Source of the DNA: Bremerella cremea
GTDB lineage: Bacteria > Planctomycetota > Planctomycetia > Pirellulales > Pirellulaceae
DNA length: 64,000 nt
NCBI RefSeq assembly: GCF_003335505.1
Contig: NZ_QPEX01000045.1
Coordinates: 310,001 to 374,000 of the forward strand
Direction: 5' to 3'
Shown here: positions 58,811-64,000 of the stretch, in pieces
How the letters are laid out: every line of letters begins with the position of its first letter
Position numbering within the stretch: the first letter of the stretch is position 1
The notes under the pieces: model-generated
What the model was told of the DNA's origin: nothing
Database searches by the model: none
Seen by the model: only the letters and a program-made list of their open reading frames with translations
Translations under genes and position numbers: made by a program

Positions 58811-61801
58811 TTAGCTTTCCAAAGTTCGAGCGAATTCCTCGACCTTGAACGCTTCCAAAATGTCCCCATCCTTGATGTCGTTGAAGCCGCCGAGTTTGAT
58901 ACCGCACTCGTAACCTTCGCGAACTTCCTTGACGTCGTCCTTTTCGCGTTTCAGCGAGTCGAGCGGATATTCACCGATACCACGGCCATCGCGATTCACA
59001 CGAATACGGCAGTTTCGTTCGATGATGCCACCCAACACACGGCAACCGGCAATCGTACCGATACGGCTGACGGTAAACGTTCGCTGAACCAAAGCACGTC
59101 CCAATTCGGTAACGCGTGATTCGGGACGCAAACGTCCTTCCAACAGCATTTTGATGTCTTCGGTCACCTTGTAGATGATGCTGTAACGACGAATTTCGAC
59201 GCCACGATCATCGGCCAAGCTACGCGCGGCTTCATCCGGAATGACATTGAACGCCACAATCACGGCATCGGAAGCCGAAGCGAGCGTTACGTCCGCCACA
59301 GTAACTCCACCCACGGTGGCCTGCATGACGCGGACCTTGACTTCGGGGTGATCGAGCTTGTCCAGTTCTTTCTGGATGGCTTCGATCGAACCACGGGTAT
59401 CGGCCCGTAAGATGATGTTGAGGTAAACAATCCCTGCTTCGTCACCAGCCAAATTGCCGGATTGCAGACGAGCCTGGAAGTCCTCGAACGAAATCTTGAC
59501 GGTGTGACCACCCAAATGCTGTTCGCGATTACGGCTCGCTCGCATTTCTGCGATCTCACGGGCATCGGCGATATCGTCCAGAACGTAGAAACGTTCGCCC
59601 GCAGCAGGGGCTTCATCGAAACCGGTCACATTCACCGGAGTCGACGGAGGCGCTTCTTCCAAGCGAATACGTGGGTTCAGCGTGTCGTACATCGCCTTGA
59701 CGCGACCAAATGTCGAACCGCACACAACCACATCGCCCACTTTGAGCGTACCGTTGTTCACAATCAACTTGGCCAGAACACCGCGATCGGATTCTTGTTC
59801 CGCTTCCAGGCACACGCCCACCGCTTCGCGGCTGGGGTTGGCCTTGTATTCGTGGATTTCCGAAGTCAACAAGATCGTTTCCAGCAAGGTGTCGACACCT
59901 TCGCCGGTGATGGCGCTGGTTTTCACCACTTCGACATCGCCACCCCATTCAGCCGGAAGCAGACCGTGCTGCGAAAGCTGCTGGAGAGCTTTGTCGGGGT
60001 TCGCCCCGGGAACGTCCATCTTATTCAGAGCCACGATGATCGGTACACCGGCCGCTTTGGCGTGACTGATCGCTTCTTCGGTTTGCGGCATCACACCGTC
60101 GTCGGCAGCCACAATCAACACAGCAATGTCAGTAACATTGGCACCACGAGCACGCATTTCAGTAAATGCTTCGTGCCCAGGCGTATCGACGAAGGCGATT
60201 TTCTTCTCGCCCTTGTCCACAATGTAAGCTCGGATGTGTTGCGTAATACCGCCTGCTTCACCTGAAACGACATCGAGACCGATGATCTTATCAAGCAGCG
60301 ACGTCTTACCGTGGTCGACGTGCCCCAGGAAGGTGACAACCGGCGGACGTTCCAAGAGATCTTCGTCGGCATCCACCTTATCGTCGATCTGGTTGAGAAG
60401 CGTATCTTCGATCGACTCTGGTTCCCTGATTTGCAAATCGATACCATGTTCAGCACATAGCAATTCAGCCGTCTCGGCATCAAGGCTGGCGTTAATCGTG
60501 ACCATCTGGCCCAGCCCCATCAGCGTGCGTTGAACGGCTTGGACTGGCAGCCCGGTCGCTTCCGAGAACTCTCGCAAGGAACACGGCAACTCCAGGGCGA
60601 CATCGGTCTTTCGAGGTGCGGCAGTCGAAACCTTGTTGCTCGACTTTTCGCGACGTGGCCGCGAGCGACGACCACGAGTTTCACCATCGTCGCCACCATA
60701 AATCGAGCCAACGTTTCGGTTACGCTTACGCCCTTGGGTGCGGGCATCGCGGCTTCCGGCCATCCCGGCCATGCCGGTTGTTTTGCCCTTCCCTTTCTTG
60801 CCACGTGGTGTGGCTTCGTCACCCTCGCGAACCTCTACGACTTCTTCGATGTCGGCGACCGACTTACGATCCTTCGTTTTGCGTTTCTTTTCATGCAGCT
60901 TGGTGAACTCTTCGAGAGGAGCTTTCTGCCCTTTTTTGGCCCCTTTGATGGCCTCCTTGGGCAACTGCATGATTGGCTTTTGCGCGGCAGGCTCTTTCTT
61001 TTCAGGAGTCTGCTTTGGCGCCGGAGCGGTTGGCATCTTGGCAATCTTAACGACCGGTCCAGCCTTTTTCGGCTTCGGCTTTTCGCGTCCCTTCCGGTCG
61101 TCGTCCGGTTTCTTGGGACCACCAGCACCTATGGTGCGGACCTTTCGCTGAGAACCAATCGCGATGTAGTCACCACGGCGAATTCCTCGGACCGGTGCGT
61201 CTGGGTCGGGCTTCTCTGCCGCAGGCTGCTCTTTTTCTTGTGGCTTTTCCTCGGTCGGCTGAGCCACTTCCTGCGTCTCAGCAACCGGGGCTTCTTCTTC
61301 CTGGCTATCGGCAGGCGTCTCGTCTGAGGTATCTTCTACCTCCTCCGCCTCTTCCGCTGGGGCAGGAGCCGCCACTTCCGCTTCGACTTCCGGAGGAGCA
61401 GACGATTCGGGCGATTCCGCGCTGGGCGAAACCTCTTCTTCGGTAGCAACCGAGGAGGCAGCCAAGTCCGATTCCTCGATCTCGTTCCCCTGTTCGTCCT
61501 TGGTGCGTACCCGCCCCCCCAAAGGTCCGCCTAACGTGCGAATTTGCTTGGGCTTCGCCGGCTGAACAGGCCGTTCTGGGCGAATGGGTTCTTCGACGGT
61601 AGACCGCCCCTGACTTCCACGGCGCGAGTCATCTCCGCCGGAGTCTTTGTTAAGAAATGCTTTGACTTTGACTAATTCGTCATCGTCCAGGCTGGCAAGT
61701 GCAGACCCTTTACCGGTAACACCTGCGCGATTGCAAATGTCGACGAGTTGCTTGCTATCTACCTGAAGTTCTTTAGCTAACGCGTAAATTCGTATGGGCA
61801 C
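58811..61801 (-). CDS. infB: Translation initiation factor IF-2
   Basis: A 996-residue GTPase that brings initiator tRNA to the ribosome. The start is GTG 61801 with GGAAGG upstream; the first ~50 residues (MPIRIYALAKELQVDSKQLV) are the conserved IF-2N domain. A ~400-residue low-complexity region follows, rich in Glu, Pro, Ala and Lys with Gly/Arg-rich spans; a second IF-2N-type domain (VALELPCSLREFSEATGLPV) precedes the GTPase. G1 GHVDHGKTS is near 492-500; VDTPGHEAF and NKMDVPG are G3 and G4. The four C-terminal domains are complete. A ~260-base gap separates it from nusA, and rbfA follows. Confidence 0.98.
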   Translation of the reverse strand: MPIRIYALAKELQVDSKQLVDICNRAGVTGKGSALASLDDDELVKVKAFLNKDSGGDDSRRGSQGRSTVEEPIRPERPVQPAKPKQIRTLGGPLGGRVRTKDEQGNEIEESDLAASSVATEEEVSPSAESPESSAPPEVEAEVAAPAPAEEAEEVEDTSDETPADSQEEEAPVAETQEVAQPTEEKPQEKEQPAAEKPDPDAPVRGIRRGDYIAIGSQRKVRTIGAGGPKKPDDDRKGREKPKPKKAGPVVKIAKMPTAPAPKQTPEKKEPAAQKPIMQLPKEAIKGAKKGQKAPLEEFTKLHEKKRKTKDRKSVADIEEVVEVREGDEATPRGKKGKGKTTGMAGMAGSRDARTQGRKRNRNVGSIYGGDDGETRGRRSRPRREKSSNKVSTAAPRKTDVALELPCSLREFSEATGLPVQAVQRTLMGLGQMVTINASLDAETAELLCAEHGIDLQIREPESIEDTLLNQIDDKVDADEDLLERPPVVTFLGHVDHGKTSLLDKIIGLDVVSGEAGGITQHIRAYIVDKGEKKIAFVDTPGHEAFTEMRARGANVTDIAVLIVAADDGVMPQTEEAISHAKAAGVPIIVALNKMDVPGANPDKALQQLSQHGLLPAEWGGDVEVVKTSAITGEGVDTLLETILLTSEIHEYKANPSREAVGVCLEAEQESDRGVLAKLIVNNGTLKVGDVVVCGSTFGRVKAMYDTLNPRIRLEEAPPSTPVNVTGFDEAPAAGERFYVLDDIADAREIAEMRASRNREQHLGGHTVKISFEDFQARLQSGNLAGDEAGIVYLNIILRADTRGSIEAIQKELDKLDHPEVKVRVMQATVGGVTVADVTLASASDAVIVAFNVIPDEAARSLADDRGVEIRRYSIIYKVTEDIKMLLEGRLRPESRVTELGRALVQRTFTVSRIGTIAGCRVLGGIIERNCRIRVNRDGRGIGEYPLDSLKREKDDVKEVREGYECGIKLGGFNDIKDGDILEAFKVEEFARTLES

Positions 61802-61825
61802 TTGTGCCTTCCTGCTGAGTTCTCT

Positions 61826-61849
61826 GGTGATGACGGAGGTAGGATCACC
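61826..61849. repeat. Short inverted repeat in the nusA-infB intergenic region
   Basis: GGTGAT (61826-61831) and ATCACC (61844-61849) form a 6-bp stem in the 5' leader of infB. Low stability; possibly incidental. Confidence 0.25.
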
Positions 61850-62061
61850 TCACGAATCATCGGTTTACCGGGACTAATCATCCTATGTCCCGCCAAATAT
61901 CTTGCCAACCACGAACCAAACGCCCGATTGTCATAACCAGAGGTTCGGTGAATCCGGCAGCCCGCACACGAGTGCGACCTCCGCCCGATTCGTTTCGCTA
62001 TTGGGAACTCATCGGGAAAGGCCTCGCCGCCGAGGTGATACGAAAATTAGGCTCCGCTTAA

Positions 62062-63276
62062 TCATTGTGCGGAGCCATCCTTGAGTTTTTCCTCGCGAAT
62101 TCGTCGACGTTCAGCTTCCATGGCCCTTTCGGCCTTTTCCGCTTGCTGTTCGGCCAGATCGCGTATCTGTTCGACTTGCTCTTCCGTGTACTCGCCCATT
62201 TCCATCATGGCATCCGTTTCAATCACCGAAAGGTCGTCGTAAGACAAAAAGCCTTCGCCAACCAACTGTTCGGCCACTTCTTCGGTAATACCTTCAATGG
62301 TACTGAAGCCTGACACGGCTCGCTCAATTTGCTCCTCGAGTTCTTCGCGAAGCATGATTTCGATGTCCCATCCGCACAATTTGCTGGCGAGACGGACATT
62401 CTGCCCGCGCCGACCAATTGCCAGAGAAAGCTGATCTTCACGTACCAGAACGATGGCGCGACCCATCATTTGGCACAGAATGACTTCCTCGACTTCAGCC
62501 GGTTGCAAGGCGTTTGTAATCAATTCTTGTGGATTCTCGCTCCAACGCACGATATCGATGCGTTCTCCGGCAAGTTCATCCACGATGTTTTTAATGCGGT
62601 TACCACGCACCCCCACACACGCACCAACGCAATCGACTCGCTGATCAGAACTATCGACGGCAACCTTGCTGCGGTAGCCAGGTTCGCGGCTGATGTTGCG
62701 GATTTCGATCACACTTTCCGTGATTTCAGGGATTTCCTGTTCGAACAGGCGTTCCACGAACTTCTTATTGGTACGGCTCAGCACCACTTTCACGCGGCTG
62801 CCTTGCTTACGCACCTCGAAAATTACCGCGCGAACGCGATCATTTGCATGGAACGATTCCCCTGGAATTTGTTCGCTACGAGGCAAGATCGCCTCGACAT
62901 TATCCAGCGTGACAATCGTCGCTCCACCTTCGCTGCGATGAACGATTCCATTGACCATTTGGCCAATTAGATCGTCGTATTCTTCGTGCAGCGCATCGCG
63001 TTCCGCTTCGCGGATTTTTTGAATGATGACTTGCTTGGCCGTTTGAGCCCCGATGCGACCGACGGTTTCTTCCGGGTCCATGGGGACGCCATCGATATGG
63101 CCGCTAATAGTCCCGTCTTTTCGATCGATATTGATCACGACCTCGGCGTCCTCGGAATGGTACTTCCGCGAAGCGGATACCAATGCCGATTCGATCGCCA
63201 GGAAGACGATTTCTTTGTCGATCTTTTTGTCCCGGTGAATCGCATCTACGATTCGCAAGACTTCAGACGGATTCAT
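62062..63276 (-). CDS. nusA: Transcription termination/antitermination factor NusA
   Basis: A 404-residue RNA polymerase-associated factor that affects pausing, termination and antitermination. ATG 63276 (MNPSEVLRIVDAIHRDKKID) has GAAGGACTC upstream. The N-terminal domain, S1 domain (IGQMVNGIVHRSEGGATIVT region), and KH1/KH2 (VGACVGVRGNRIKNIVDELA, SLAIGRRGQNVRLASKLCGW) are clear. After KH2 a single helix-hairpin-helix-like segment (IEGITEEVAEQLVGEGFLSY) and an Arg/Glu-rich charged tail follow, a truncated version of the E. coli AR repeats. rimP, normally just upstream, is absent; an ABC ATPase gene lies there instead. Confidence 0.97.
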   Translation of the reverse strand: MNPSEVLRIVDAIHRDKKIDKEIVFLAIESALVSASRKYHSEDAEVVINIDRKDGTISGHIDGVPMDPEETVGRIGAQTAKQVIIQKIREAERDALHEEYDDLIGQMVNGIVHRSEGGATIVTLDNVEAILPRSEQIPGESFHANDRVRAVIFEVRKQGSRVKVVLSRTNKKFVERLFEQEIPEITESVIEIRNISREPGYRSKVAVDSSDQRVDCVGACVGVRGNRIKNIVDELAGERIDIVRWSENPQELITNALQPAEVEEVILCQMMGRAIVLVREDQLSLAIGRRGQNVRLASKLCGWDIEIMLREELEEQIERAVSGFSTIEGITEEVAEQLVGEGFLSYDDLSVIETDAMMEMGEYTEEQVEQIRDLAEQQAEKAERAMEAERRRIREEKLKDGSAQ

Positions 63277-63430
63277 GAGTCCTTCACTTTCAACGATAAT
63301 TGCTGCTCTGGGTTGGCGAGTCGGTGGACTCCCTTCCATTGACCTAGAGCAGGCTTACTTTCGGCAATGGTCTGCCGTATTTTACCAAATTGTAAGTCGG
63401 TCTTCCGGCCACCTAAACAAGGCGGCCGAG

Positions 63431-64000
63431 TCAGTTTCGTCCGGGGGACGAAAGACGCAGACCTGTTTTTCCATCAAACCAATGCAACGCCGCAGCCCGA
63501 AACGCAATCGGCACGGTTTGCTCTTTTAGGCCGGAGCCCAAGAACATACCGTCCGCCGAGTCGATGCCAGCTTTGGCAGTCAGCCGAGGCAAAACGGCAT
63601 CGTTTACCCCGTCACCTGGGAGCCGAATGTGAACAAAGCCCACATCTCCCAGCGATTCGATCAGTTCTACCTGACCGTGGCCAGCCGCCAGCCAATCGGC
63701 GGAAGATGCCTCAGCAAAGAGGATATCTTCCGGTCGGACGCCGAGAACAACTTGCCTCGCGCCGCTTGGTTCTTGCTGAGGGCGTTGGTTGGCCGCGATA
63801 TCCAGTTGCAATCCGCTACTGCGGAACTGGAATCGGCCATTTTCCTCGACCAATTCTCCCTCAAGCAAATTCATACCAGGCGTTCCCAGAAAGCTGGCCA
63901 CAAACCGATTGGCGGGTTTATGATAAACCTCGCCCGGAGGACCAACTTGCTGCAAAACCCCTTTATCCATCACCGCAATCCGGTCTCCGAGCGTCATCGC
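63431..64000 (-). CDS. ABC transporter ATP-binding protein, MalK/UgpC-type, N-terminal part missing
   Basis: The C-terminal ~190 residues of a sugar-type ABC ATPase; the Walker motifs lie beyond the right edge. The visible start, AMTLGDRIAVMDKGVLQQVG, is the region just after the H-loop in MalK/UgpC/PotA ATPases, and PPGEVYHKPANRFVASFLGTP is the standard lead into the TOBE domains. NLLEGELVEENGRFQF, VVLGVRPEDILFAEA and GQVELIESLGDVGFVHIRLP are typical OB-fold regulatory-domain sequences. The substrate (sugar, glycerol-3-phosphate, polyamine) cannot be told from this part. It is read toward nusA from upstream, with about 155 bases between its stop and the nusA start. Confidence 0.9.
   Translation of the reverse strand, partial: AMTLGDRIAVMDKGVLQQVGPPGEVYHKPANRFVASFLGTPGMNLLEGELVEENGRFQFRSSGLQLDIAANQRPQQEPSGARQVVLGVRPEDILFAEASSADWLAAGHGQVELIESLGDVGFVHIRLPGDGVNDAVLPRLTAKAGIDSADGMFLGSGLKEQTVPIAFRAAALHWFDGKTGLRLSSPGRN

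Noticed and set aside
59462..61327. Two long plus-strand frames opposite infB
   Set aside because: They are antisense to the conserved IF-2 gene; the composition is a reflection of its codon use.

Overview
The window looks like chromosomal DNA from a planctomycete, most likely a marine member of the Pirellulaceae (Blastopirellula/Bremerella/Rhodopirellula-like). This is inferred from protein content, not from a marker RNA gene. The indicators are a TIGR03000-type domain protein (a family known from Planctomycetes), many exported proteins of unknown function, very large TPR and low-complexity proteins, exported LRR paralogues, and weak or absent Shine-Dalgarno sequences at many starts. I see no rRNA, tRNA, CRISPR array, insertion sequence or prophage. 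Nearly all of it reads as ordinary, densely packed core and lineage-specific chromosome.

Layout. 1-5.1 kb: the 5' part of nadB (L-aspartate oxidase) and a 1297-residue membrane protein with a ~610-residue acidic/Gln/Ser/Gly linker. 5.3-15.4 kb: five exported leucine-rich-repeat proteins on the minus strand, at least four of them clear paralogues. Inserted among them are an altronate-dehydratase-type enzyme, an exported bactofilin-like membrane protein and a MEKHLA-domain protein. 15.4-24.9 kb: a possible 34-residue membrane peptide, a YugP-like zinc protease, two lipoproteins, a 2-Cys peroxiredoxin, a di-heme cytochrome c peroxidase, a membrane-bound patatin-like lipase, a BPL_N-like exported protein and a small membrane protein. 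Several genes here end in textbook hairpin terminators.

25-36 kb: an ABC-2 exporter pair whose permease carries a predicted beta-propeller; a three-gene minus-strand cluster of exported proteins (two paralogues plus a DUF11 protein); an unknown exported protein overlapping dtd; a YdjM-like membrane protein; and a CvpA-like protein. 36-41.3 kb: a minus-strand run asd > truA > glycosyltransferase > Ser/Thr kinase > accA, with a good promoter and a perfect inverted repeat ahead of asd. 41.5-47 kb: an HTTM protein coupled to a small partner, a TIGR03000 double-domain protein, an exported isoaspartyl methyltransferase with a jelly-roll-like tail, and an HpcH/HpaI aldolase. 47-57 kb: an ABC ATPase coupled to a large membrane protein but with no permease beside it, a TPR metalloprotease coupled to a MazG-like enzyme, a Rieske protein, YebC and a second large TPR protein. 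57-64 kb: nusA > infB > rbfA > an EndoIII-like protein with a histone-H1-like tail, without rimP in its usual place, and then the end of a sugar-type ABC ATPase.

The most interesting items are the LRR paralogue array, the exported methyltransferase fusion, the EndoIII-like/H1-tail protein in the nusA operon, the propeller-bearing ABC permease, the asd operator-like palindrome and an apparently over-used CCCCTGCC octamer.
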